The notes under the pieces are model-generated. The model was not told the DNA's origin. It made no database searches and worked only from the letters and a program-made list of their open reading frames with translations. The position numbers and the translations under genes were made by a program. 19,676 bases of DNA, from assembly GCA_002336675.1 (NCBI GenBank), contig DDEI01000092.1:1-19676 (forward strand). The letters run 5' to 3'. Positions 8,259-14,439 of this stretch are shown in pieces (position 1 is the stretch's first letter; each line of letters opens with the position of its first letter). This DNA is from Flavobacteriales bacterium UBA1958. GTDB lineage: Bacteria; Bacteroidota; Bacteroidia; Flavobacteriales_D; Sanyastnellaceae.

Positions 8259-8292
8259 AAAAAACCCCGTTAGAAGCTCTAACAGGGTTTTT
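8259..8292 (-). terminator. Rho-independent terminator of the ATP synthase operon
   Basis: It lies 17 bases beyond the atpG stop. On the minus strand the stem AAAAACCCTGTTAGA pairs with TCTAACGGGGTTTTT around a three-base loop, then runs into a T tract. The one irregular position is a G-U wobble in minus-strand RNA but a C-A mismatch in plus-strand RNA, which supports the minus orientation. Confidence 0.9.
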
Positions 8293-8309
8293 AATATTAT
8301 TAAAGCCGC

Positions 8310-9182
8310 TTATCCGTTTAATGCTTCTGCCCCACCTACTATCTCTAGTATTTCATTCGTAATAGCTGCTTGTCTAGCTTTATTGTAGAATAATTTTAGT
8401 TCATCTTTAATGTCCTTAGCGTTATCTGTCGCTTTATGCATGGCCGTCATTCTAGCTCCGTGCTCACCGGCATTGGAATCTAAAATTCCTTTATACAATT
8501 GAACTTTTAAGGATCTCGGAATTAATTCTGTAATAATTTCTTCTTCCGAAGGCTCGTAAATATAATCCGTGCTTTGATTAGCAGCAGCTCCCTCTGGGGG
8601 AAGAACTGGTAAAAACTGTTCCGTCATCACAATCTGTACTGCAGCATTCTTAAACTTATTATATACCACTATTACCTTATCCCAAGTTCCATCCTTGAAC
8701 TGATTCATGACCTCATCTGCCATCTTAGCCACATTGTCAAATGTCAATTCACTATAAACGTCATAAGGACGCTCACCAAATCCATCCAAATGAATTTCCT
8801 TCGTTTTCGTGTAGTGCTCGTGTGCTTTTTTACCGACAGGAAGAACCTTAATATTAGAGTCTGAATATTTGCTTTTAATCTTAGATATTTCCTTAATAAT
8901 GGAGCTGTTGAATCCTCCACACAATCCTCTATTCGAGTTTATAGCTACGATTAACATATTATTAGAGCCTCTTTCTTCAGAATAAACCCCTTCTGTACTT
9001 TCTACATTGGAAGCCACATTAGATAATATCTCTTGAAGTTTTTCGGCATATGGTCTCATCTGAGTAATAGCGTCTTGGGCTCTTTTTAATTTAGCCGCAG
9101 AAACCATCTTCATCGCAGAAGTTATCTGCATAGTACTGTTTACAGATGAGATTCTATTTCGTATTTCTTTTAAGTTAGCCAT
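8310..9182 (-). CDS. atpG: F0F1 ATP synthase subunit gamma
   Basis: This 290-residue subunit forms the rotating central shaft that couples the c-ring to the alpha/beta hexamer. Both conserved ends are present: the N-terminal helix (MANLKEIRNRISSVNSTMQIT, then AMKMVSAAKLKRAQ) and the C-terminal helix (KARQAAITNEILEIVGGAEAL), which together form the coiled coil. The central part contains SNRGLCGGFN, another family landmark. The length is close to the 287 residues of E. coli. It is the last gene of the atpBEFHAG unit, 22 bases after atpA, and is followed by a strong terminator. In the E. coli order atpD and atpC would follow; here they do not. Confidence 0.97.
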   Translation of the reverse strand: MANLKEIRNRISSVNSTMQITSAMKMVSAAKLKRAQDAITQMRPYAEKLQEILSNVASNVESTEGVYSEERGSNNMLIVAINSNRGLCGGFNSSIIKEISKIKSKYSDSNIKVLPVGKKAHEHYTKTKEIHLDGFGERPYDVYSELTFDNVAKMADEVMNQFKDGTWDKVIVVYNKFKNAAVQIVMTEQFLPVLPPEGAAANQSTDYIYEPSEEEIITELIPRSLKVQLYKGILDSNAGEHGARMTAMHKATDNAKDIKDELKLFYNKARQAAITNEILEIVGGAEALNG

Positions 9183-9204
9183 ATCCCCTTATTCTGAGTT
9201 AGGT

Positions 9205-10779
9205 TTAGTAAGTAGCGGATAAATCTGCTACTACTTTTTCTAAAGTTCCGCTTATCTCACTAGTAAGTTTACCTGTTTTTAGAGCGTCTAAAGTATCTTG
9301 GTGATTAGCTCTCATAAAGTCGATAAACTTCACCTCGAATTCTTTAATCTTATTTACAGGAACTGATCTAAGTAGTCCTTTTGTTCCGGCATAAATAATA
9401 GCTGTTTGCTCTTCTACTTTCATAGGAGAATTCTGAGCTTGCTTAAGGATTTCTACGTTTCTTTTTCCTTTTTCAATTACAGATAAGGTAGCCTCATCTA
9501 AATCCGAACCGAACTTAGCAAAAGCTTCTAGTTCTCTGTACTGAGCTTGATCTAACTTCAACGTTCCAGATACCTTCTTCATAGATTTTATCTGTGCGTT
9601 ACCTCCTACTCTAGATACTGAGATACCAACGTTAATAGCTGGCCTTACACCTGCTAAGAATAAATTAGACTCTAAGAATATCTGACCGTCTGTAATAGAA
9701 ATTACATTCGTAGGGATATATGCAGATACATCTCCTGCTTGAGTTTCAATAATTGGAAGAGCTGTTAACGAACCACCTCCTTTAACTATTCCTTTAAGAG
9801 AATCTGGAAGGTCATTCATATCAGATGCTATAGCGTCTGATGAATTAATCTTAGCTGCTCTTTCTAAAAGTCTAGAGTGTAAGTAAAACACATCTCCTGG
9901 GTAAGCCTCTCTTCCTGGCGGCCTTCTTAGAAGAAGTGATACTTCTCTATATGCTACTGCTTGTTTAGATAAATCATCATAAACAATAAGTGCTGGTCTA
10001 CCTGTATCTCTAAAGAATTCCCCGATAGCAGCTCCAGAGAATGCAGAGTAATACTGGAGAGGAGTTGGCTCAGAAGCTGTAGCGGCAACTACTACCGTGT
10101 AAGGCATAGCTCCGTTTTCTTCTAATGTTTTTACTGTTTGTGCTACCGTAGATCCTTTCTGGCCAATAGCTACATATATACAGAATACTGGCTCGCCAGC
10201 ATCGTAAAATTCTTTTTGGTTGATAATGGTATCAATAGCTACAGTTGACTTTCCTGTCTGTCTATCACCAATGATAAGCTCTCTTTGACCTCTTCCTATT
10301 GGAATCATGGCATCGATAGCTTTTATCCCTGTTTGCATAGGCTCTTCTACCGGCTGACGATAAATTACACCTGGTGCTTTTCTCTCGATAGGCATTTCAT
10401 ATAACTTTCCTTCTATGGGCCCTTTACCGTCTATTGGTTCTCCAAGAGTATTTACAACTCTACCTAACATTCCTTCACCTACATTAATAGATGCGATAGT
10501 TCCTGTTCTTTTAACAGAAGATCCTTCTCTTAGGTTTCCTGAAGGTCCGAGAAGTACAGCTCCTACATTATCCTCTTCTAGGTTAAGTACGATACCTTTT
10601 ACTCCGTTTTCGAACTCTACAAGCTCTCCTGATTGTACGTTAGACAATCCGTAGATTCTAGCAATACCATCTCCAACCTGAAGTATTGAACCTACTTCTT
10701 GCAGTTCCACTTCAGTTTTTACTCCGGCAAGTTGCTCTCTTAATATTGCAGAAACCTCTGCTGGTTTTACTTCAGCCAT
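9205..10779 (-). CDS. atpA: F0F1 ATP synthase subunit alpha
   Basis: This 524-residue subunit forms half of the catalytic F1 hexamer and binds non-catalytic nucleotide. It shows the N-terminal beta-barrel domain (VGDGIARIYGL), the Walker A motif GDRQTGKST (171-179), the Walker B-like ALIVYDDLS, and the alpha/beta signature PAINVGISVS (380-389) followed by the arginine finger Arg390 in SRVGG. A segment of about ten residues around IASDMNDLPDSLKG before GGGSLTALP is longer than in E. coli (513 residues); I take it as a lineage feature, not a fusion. The gene is 30 bases downstream of atpH and 22 bases upstream of atpG. Confidence 0.98.
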   Translation of the reverse strand: MAEVKPAEVSAILREQLAGVKTEVELQEVGSILQVGDGIARIYGLSNVQSGELVEFENGVKGIVLNLEEDNVGAVLLGPSGNLREGSSVKRTGTIASINVGEGMLGRVVNTLGEPIDGKGPIEGKLYEMPIERKAPGVIYRQPVEEPMQTGIKAIDAMIPIGRGQRELIIGDRQTGKSTVAIDTIINQKEFYDAGEPVFCIYVAIGQKGSTVAQTVKTLEENGAMPYTVVVAATASEPTPLQYYSAFSGAAIGEFFRDTGRPALIVYDDLSKQAVAYREVSLLLRRPPGREAYPGDVFYLHSRLLERAAKINSSDAIASDMNDLPDSLKGIVKGGGSLTALPIIETQAGDVSAYIPTNVISITDGQIFLESNLFLAGVRPAINVGISVSRVGGNAQIKSMKKVSGTLKLDQAQYRELEAFAKFGSDLDEATLSVIEKGKRNVEILKQAQNSPMKVEEQTAIIYAGTKGLLRSVPVNKIKEFEVKFIDFMRANHQDTLDALKTGKLTSEISGTLEKVVADLSATY

Positions 10780-10809
10780 TTTTTCTTGGTTTTACCTTTT
10801 ATTAATTTC

Positions 10810-11367
10810 TTAGAATCCTGGTACGTAAAGATTCTCTGTAAATTCTCTTCTTAATTCCCTTAACTGTGTGCTCACAGATGCGTCTACCATCTGGTCACCT
10901 ACTTTAAGCACGTATCCTCCTATTAAATCTGGATCTACCGTCTCTTTTAAATCAGATAACCCTGGGGCTAATTTCTGAAGAACCTCTTCTACTTTTGCTT
11001 TAGTCTCCGCATCTAGCGGCGCAGAAGATATTACCTCCGCCTGAGAAATGCTTTTAAACGCTTTATACTGAAATAAAAACGCATGAGCTATTGCTCCTAG
11101 TAATGCCTCTCTTCCTTTATTCGTTATAAGCGTTATAAACCTGCTGGTAAGCTCTCCCACATTTCCGTTAAACACTTGATTTAAAACTTTCGTTTTCGTG
11201 TCTGGTTTAATAACAGGGCTTTTAAGCATTGTCTGCAGATCCTGACTTCCAGCCACTGTTTTAGCTACGTCAACCATGTCTTTATACACCTCCTCAAGAT
11301 TACCCATCTCTACAGAGAGGTCCAAAAGGGATTTAGCATATCTATTAGCAGATTTACCGAATTTCAT
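10810..11367 (-). CDS. atpH: F0F1 ATP synthase subunit delta
   Basis: This 185-residue subunit sits on top of F1 and ties it to the peripheral stalk. The N-terminal helical domain begins GKSANRYAKSLLDLSVEMG, matching the family (A-x-x-Y-A-x-x-L-x-x-x-A). The C-terminal part carries VDPDLIGGYVLKVGDQMVDASV, corresponding to the conserved DxxLIGGxxxxxGdxxxDxS block. The length compares with 177 residues in E. coli. The gap to atpF is a single base, so the two are probably translationally coupled, which suits two proteins of the same stalk. Confidence 0.95.
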   Translation of the reverse strand: MKFGKSANRYAKSLLDLSVEMGNLEEVYKDMVDVAKTVAGSQDLQTMLKSPVIKPDTKTKVLNQVFNGNVGELTSRFITLITNKGREALLGAIAHAFLFQYKAFKSISQAEVISSAPLDAETKAKVEEVLQKLAPGLSDLKETVDPDLIGGYVLKVGDQMVDASVSTQLRELRREFTENLYVPGF

Positions 11368-11368
11368 C

Positions 11369-11869
11369 TTAGTTAATCTTAGTTTCGTTTAACAGAGTGT
11401 TCACCAATTCTTTTTGACTAGCGTCTGAAGAAAGGTTTTGTCTAACTACCTTTTCGGCTATATCTAAAGAAAGTGAGGCTACTTGAGTTCTAATCTCAGC
11501 TATAGCGGCTTTCTTCTGAATTTCTATTTCTTCTCTCGCGGAAGCTATTATTTTAACTCCTTCTTCAGAAGCAGCAGTTTTAGCGTCAGAGATGATATCA
11601 TCTCTAGTATCTCTAGCTTCTTTCATGATAGCGTCTCTTTCTATCATCGCTTCTTTTTTGGCCGCCTCATTATCTGCCTGAAGGGCTTGCATTCTTCTTT
11701 CTGCTTCTTCAGCTCCTTTAAGGGCTGACTCTATAGATTTCTCTCTTTCATCTACCGCGTCTAAGATAGGCTTCCAAGCAAATTTCTTTAGAAGAAATAA
11801 TAAAAGAAGAAATAACAAGGTTTGCCATACAAACAGACCAAGTGAAAAGTCATTGAGTAATTTATCCAT
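11369..11869 (-). CDS. atpF: F0F1 ATP synthase subunit b
   Basis: This 166-residue peripheral-stalk subunit has one membrane helix (about residues 10-28, LGLFVWQTLLFLLLLFLLKK) followed by a long charged coiled coil (about 30-140, rich in E, K, A and R) and a C-terminal helix that contacts delta. The segment KFAWKPILDAVDEREKSIESAL just after the membrane is the usual conserved start of the stalk. There is only one b-type gene here, so a homodimer is expected. It lies 65 bases after atpE, a gap occupied mainly by an 11-bp hairpin, and one base before atpH. Confidence 0.95.
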   Translation of the reverse strand: MDKLLNDFSLGLFVWQTLLFLLLLFLLKKFAWKPILDAVDEREKSIESALKGAEEAERRMQALQADNEAAKKEAMIERDAIMKEARDTRDDIISDAKTAASEEGVKIIASAREEIEIQKKAAIAEIRTQVASLSLDIAEKVVRQNLSSDASQKELVNTLLNETKIN

Positions 11870-11884
11870 TTTCTATATAATTTA

Positions 11885-11916
11885 AAAACTCATCTGCAGC
11901 CAACCGCTGCAGATGA
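11885..11916 (-). terminator. Terminator-like or RNA-stabilising hairpin between atpE and atpF
   Basis: A perfect 11-bp inverted repeat (11890-11900 with 11906-11916; TCATCTGCAGC and its complement) encloses a five-base loop. On the minus strand it is followed by GTTTTT (11889-11884), which makes it resemble a weak intrinsic terminator. It begins 18 bases after the atpE stop codon. It could attenuate transcription into atpFHAG or protect the 3' end of an atpE message; either would favour the multi-copy c subunit. The hairpin is seen; the role is inference. Confidence 0.65.
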
Positions 11917-11934
11917 ATCTAAAAAACGTTTGGT

Positions 11935-12129
11935 TTATGATACAGCGAATAAAGCCGCGAAACCAATTCCTTCAATAAGTGCAGCTGCGATAAGCATTGC
12001 AGTTTGAATTTTGTTTGTTGCCTCTGGTTGACGAGCGATAGCATCCATTGCAGAACCACCGATTCTACCAATACCAATACCTACTCCAATTACAACCAAT
12101 CCGGCTCCTACCATTACTGGAATTTCCAT
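11935..12129 (-). CDS. atpE: F0F1 ATP synthase subunit c
   Basis: This 64-residue proteolipid forms the rotor ring in the inner membrane. The two membrane helices are residues about 4-26 (Gly-rich: VGAGLVVIGVGIGIGRIGG) and 42-63, joined by the polar loop ARQPEA (32-37), where Arg33-Gln34-Pro35 contact the gamma/epsilon foot. Glu53 in AALIEGIGF is the ion-carrying carboxylate. Glu53 is followed by Gly, not by the Ser-Thr pair of known sodium-binding rings, so proton coupling is more likely. It is short compared with the 79 residues of E. coli but normal for Bacteroidota. The downstream hairpin at 11885-11916 may raise its expression relative to atpF. Confidence 0.97.
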   Translation of the reverse strand: MEIPVMVGAGLVVIGVGIGIGRIGGSAMDAIARQPEATNKIQTAMLIAAALIEGIGFAALFAVS

Positions 12130-12173
12130 GTCTATATATATTTACTTGTTAATAAATTCAATTCTTAATTTCA

Positions 12174-13292
12174 CTAGTGAGCATGCGCCTCATCATGGTG
12201 CTCGTGCTCCTCAGCAGCGAATCCAAAATAAAGTGCGGCTAGCATAGTGAAAATATACGCTTGTAATAACGCTACTAAAACTTCAATTAATGAGATGGCA
12301 AACGCTAATAAGAAAGAAAGACTTCCTCCCATCATGTTTCCAAATATGTATATCAACCCAACTAAACTCATTAATACAATGTGACCTGCCTGCATATTTG
12401 CATAGAGTCTAATCATTAATGAGAAAGGTTTTATAAAAATTCCTAATATCTCTATGGGTATAAGGATGATGTATAGCACCGCTTTTCCATACCAAGGCAT
12501 CGCGTTTCCTAATGGATTAAACAAGTGCATCCAATAGTCTTTGGTTCCTGTGAAGTTCGTGAACAAGAAAACCAGCAGAGCTAGAGCAAATGTGACAGCA
12601 ATGTTTCCTGTTACATTAACTCCAAGCGGTGTAAGTCCGAAAATATTTAAGAACCAAACAAAAAAGAAGATGGTTAAAAGAAAGGGTAAATATTTTTTAT
12701 ACTTCTTCTCTCCAATATTAGGTCTAGCAATATCGTCTCTCACATAAAGAACAATAGGCTCCATAAATCTCCCCACTCCTTTCGAAATTCCTCCGTTGGC
12801 AGCGTAAGACTTCCCTAGACTTCTAAACAGTAAAAGCATAAGTAAGCCTGTAATGATAATCATCATTACATTTTTAGTGATTGAGAAATCAAAAGGTTTA
12901 TTATAGTTGATGGTTCCTTCAGCGTCTGTTCTGTAAATCTTCGCGTGGTCTATTTTATAATGCTTCCCGTTGCTTTCTGCTATTCCATCGTGATGACCGT
13001 GGTCATCTGCAAAATTGCTTGATGAAAACACATGCAGCCCTTCATCGAACAGAATAACCGGAAGAGGGAATGAAATACCCGCCTTATCCCAAATACCGAA
13101 ATGGTAAGTGTCTTCAAGGTGATGCATTATATAAGACTTAATTTCTTCTTTCGTATCTACAGCCTCATTTTGATCGCTTACCGTGTGCTCATTATGATCC
13201 GTATCTGAATGATTCGTATCTGAGGAAGATGCGAGAACCGGAGTGGTTAAGGCAGTTAAAATCAGTGCTTTCGCGAAGTTTTTTAATCTCAT
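12174..13292 (-). CDS. atpB: F0F1 ATP synthase subunit a, with N-terminal extension
   Basis: This 372-residue integral membrane subunit forms the two proton half-channels against the c-ring. The essential arginine is Arg295 in LMIRLYANMQAGH, and further landmarks are FVWFLNIFGLTPLG and EVLVALLQAYIFTMLAALYF. It is about 100 residues longer than the E. coli protein: it begins with a signal peptide (about 1-21) and an acidic, His-rich extracytoplasmic stretch (HSDTDHNEH at 28-36, DDHGHHD at 96-102) before the first core helix near residue 140. A similar N-terminal extension is usual in Bacteroidota AtpB. The C-terminus is also His-rich (EEHEHHDEAHAH). It is the first gene of the atp unit, with its own promoter; atpE follows after 44 bases. 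Confidence 0.96.
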   Translation of the reverse strand: MRLKNFAKALILTALTTPVLASSSDTNHSDTDHNEHTVSDQNEAVDTKEEIKSYIMHHLEDTYHFGIWDKAGISFPLPVILFDEGLHVFSSSNFADDHGHHDGIAESNGKHYKIDHAKIYRTDAEGTINYNKPFDFSITKNVMMIIITGLLMLLLFRSLGKSYAANGGISKGVGRFMEPIVLYVRDDIARPNIGEKKYKKYLPFLLTIFFFVWFLNIFGLTPLGVNVTGNIAVTFALALLVFLFTNFTGTKDYWMHLFNPLGNAMPWYGKAVLYIILIPIEILGIFIKPFSLMIRLYANMQAGHIVLMSLVGLIYIFGNMMGGSLSFLLAFAISLIEVLVALLQAYIFTMLAALYFGFAAEEHEHHDEAHAH

Positions 13293-13328
13293 TTAAAACA
13301 ACAGGTTGACGTCTTTTAAAAATCGGTG

Positions 13329-13336
13329 CAAACGTA
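13329..13336 (-). promoter_or_regulatory. Promoter -7 box of the atpBEFHAG operon
   Basis: The minus strand reads TACGTTTG followed by C, a perfect match to TAnnTTTG. It lies 36 bases before the atpB ATG, giving a leader of about 30 bases. A -33 TTTG at 13369-13366 is 29 bases upstream, further than the usual 17-23, so the -33 element is weak or absent. With the terminator at 13407-13431 upstream, this makes atpB the start of a separate transcript. Confidence 0.65.
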
Positions 13337-13406
13337 CGAATTAATTTATGTTTAAACCATATTCTCAAAGAGAAATTATAAGACGGGGATTCTTTTGGTG
13401 AGCTTT

Positions 13407-13431
13407 AAAAATGTTGCTCAGTTTTGCAACA
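13407..13431 (-). terminator. Weak intrinsic terminator after the sprE-bactofilin-atpZ unit
   Basis: On the minus strand TGTTGC and GCAACA form a 6-bp stem with an eight-base loop, immediately followed by TTTTT. It starts seven bases after the stop of the small membrane protein gene. The short stem suggests partial read-through into atpB. Confidence 0.55.
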
Positions 13432-13438
13432 CGAATCT

Positions 13439-13840
13439 TTAATCTTTCATCAGTACCTGCACCATATAGAACACCTCGAAAAACAAACACACTGCATACG
13501 GAACAAAAAACTCTGCAAACTCAAGGGTTGAAATTAGCCCGTCTGCGGAATATCCTGGTCTAAAAAGAAGGAAGAATAAAATTATTTTTACCAGGCTCCC
13601 AGCTAAAAAGAAAAAACCTAAAGACGACATGTATTTCTGTTTAAGAAACATAAGTGCGCTAAAAATAGTTAGTGTAATAACTCCATTAAATAGATAGGTC
13701 CTAAACAAGCCTTGGCGTGTTATGGTGCTCCACAGCTCGTTATTCTTTAAAATAAATATTTGGCCGAAAGAAACTATTGAAAGTATCACCACTAAGAAGG
13801 AAAAAAACTTAATAATTATCTGTAAGTCAGCTTTCTGCAT
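13439..13840 (-). CDS. Small four-helix membrane protein upstream of atpB (function unknown)
   Basis: This 133-residue protein is almost entirely hydrophobic, with four predicted membrane segments at about residues 10-30, 48-65, 70-93 and 105-130, joined by short charged turns (ILKNNELWSTITRQ, FLKQKYMSS). It sits between the atpZ-like gene and atpB, a place often held in Flavobacteriia by a small membrane protein of unknown function; I believe this corresponds to the family named DUF6168, but this is from memory and should be checked. By position it resembles AtpI, which helps c-ring assembly or Mg2+ supply in other bacteria. It overlaps the end of the atpZ-like gene by 14 bases. No catalytic motif is visible. 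Confidence 0.75.
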   Translation of the reverse strand: MQKADLQIIIKFFSFLVVILSIVSFGQIFILKNNELWSTITRQGLFRTYLFNGVITLTIFSALMFLKQKYMSSLGFFFLAGSLVKIILFFLLFRPGYSADGLISTLEFAEFFVPYAVCLFFEVFYMVQVLMKD

Positions 13841-14054
13841 TTAATTTATTTACTTGTCTTAATAATTGCCATAACGCAAGAATTACCGCTGAAAGCGTAC
13901 AAATGATGGTATACCAATTTTTATCTGAGGGGTATTTTTCGTCAAGCCATTTTCCTAGGTAAGCTCCCAGGTAAATAGTTACTCCCATTTGTAGGCCTGC
14001 GCTGGAAAGAACTAAGTAGCGGTTAGACCGCCTGCTCTTGTAGGGTTTTTTCAC
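13827..14054 (-). CDS. atpZ: AtpZ/AtpI-family ATP synthase accessory protein
   Basis: This 75-residue protein has two membrane helices (about 15-34 and 47-66). The pattern LQMGVTIYLGAYLGKWLDEK, a Gly-rich first helix ending in a G-x-x-L-D loop, is typical of the AtpZ/AtpI family, which assists F0 assembly, possibly with Mg2+ transport. The start is a GTG at 14054, within the end of the bactofilin gene (32-base overlap). No ATG gives the complete basic N-terminus (KKPYKSRRSNRY) that family members have before the first helix; the next Met is residue 23, inside the helix. The gene overlaps the following membrane protein gene by 14 bases, so the whole run looks translationally coupled. Confidence 0.85.
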   Translation of the reverse strand: MKKPYKSRRSNRYLVLSSAGLQMGVTIYLGAYLGKWLDEKYPSDKNWYTIICTLSAVILALWQLLRQVNKLNAES

Positions 14055-14424
14055 TTGCTGTAGGTTGATTGATCTCCTTTACCTTTCCCATATTACATGT
14101 TCCTGTGAAAATCGCTCCTGGCTCAATTGATATTTTATCTGTGTAAATGTCTCCTTCTACTTTAGAGGACGCTTTTAAACTTAACAACTGTCTTACAGTA
14201 ACTTTCCCCGATACTATTCCTTCTATTTCTGCATTTTCGCAAGTAACATCACCTTCTATTCTTCCTGAAACACCCAGCACAAGTTTACCGGTAGTAATTA
14301 AGTTTCCGTTTAGATCTCCATCTATTCTAATATCACTTGTGCTTTTAAATTCACCTGTAATCCTTGAATCTTCTACGATTCTATTTAGCACTCCCTCTGC
14401 TGTGATTTGACTGTTTCTGGCCAT
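14023..14424 (-). CDS. Bactofilin (polymer-forming cytoskeletal protein)
   Basis: This 133-residue protein consists of one bactofilin domain (about residues 15-115), a right-handed beta helix built from repeated short strands with alternating hydrophobic residues and Gly turns: SRITGEFKSTSDIRIDGDLN, then GRIEGDVTCENAEIEGIVSG and SKVEGDIYTDKISIEPGAIF. Bactofilins polymerise without nucleotide into filaments that often lie along the membrane and place cell-wall enzymes or surface machinery. The charged tail (KEINQPTASEKTLQEQ) is short. It lies 15 bases after sprE and overlaps the atpZ-like gene by 32 bases. In other bacteria bactofilins can be paired with an M23 peptidase; one is encoded at 17186-18061, divergent from sprE, but a link is only inference. 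Confidence 0.92.
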   Translation of the reverse strand: MARNSQITAEGVLNRIVEDSRITGEFKSTSDIRIDGDLNGNLITTGKLVLGVSGRIEGDVTCENAEIEGIVSGKVTVRQLLSLKASSKVEGDIYTDKISIEPGAIFTGTCNMGKVKEINQPTASEKTLQEQAV

Positions 14425-14439
14425 GGTCTGATTTGATTT

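Noticed and set aside
10415..10654. Plus-strand open frame of 79 codons inside atpA
   Set aside because: It is the mirror of a strongly conserved gene, and its translation has no recognisable pattern. The same holds for the other opposite-strand frames inside 1146-1382, 1684-1944, 6266-6451, 7248-7590, 11483-11728, 12541-12747, 14147-14410, 15407-15811 and 18674-18877.
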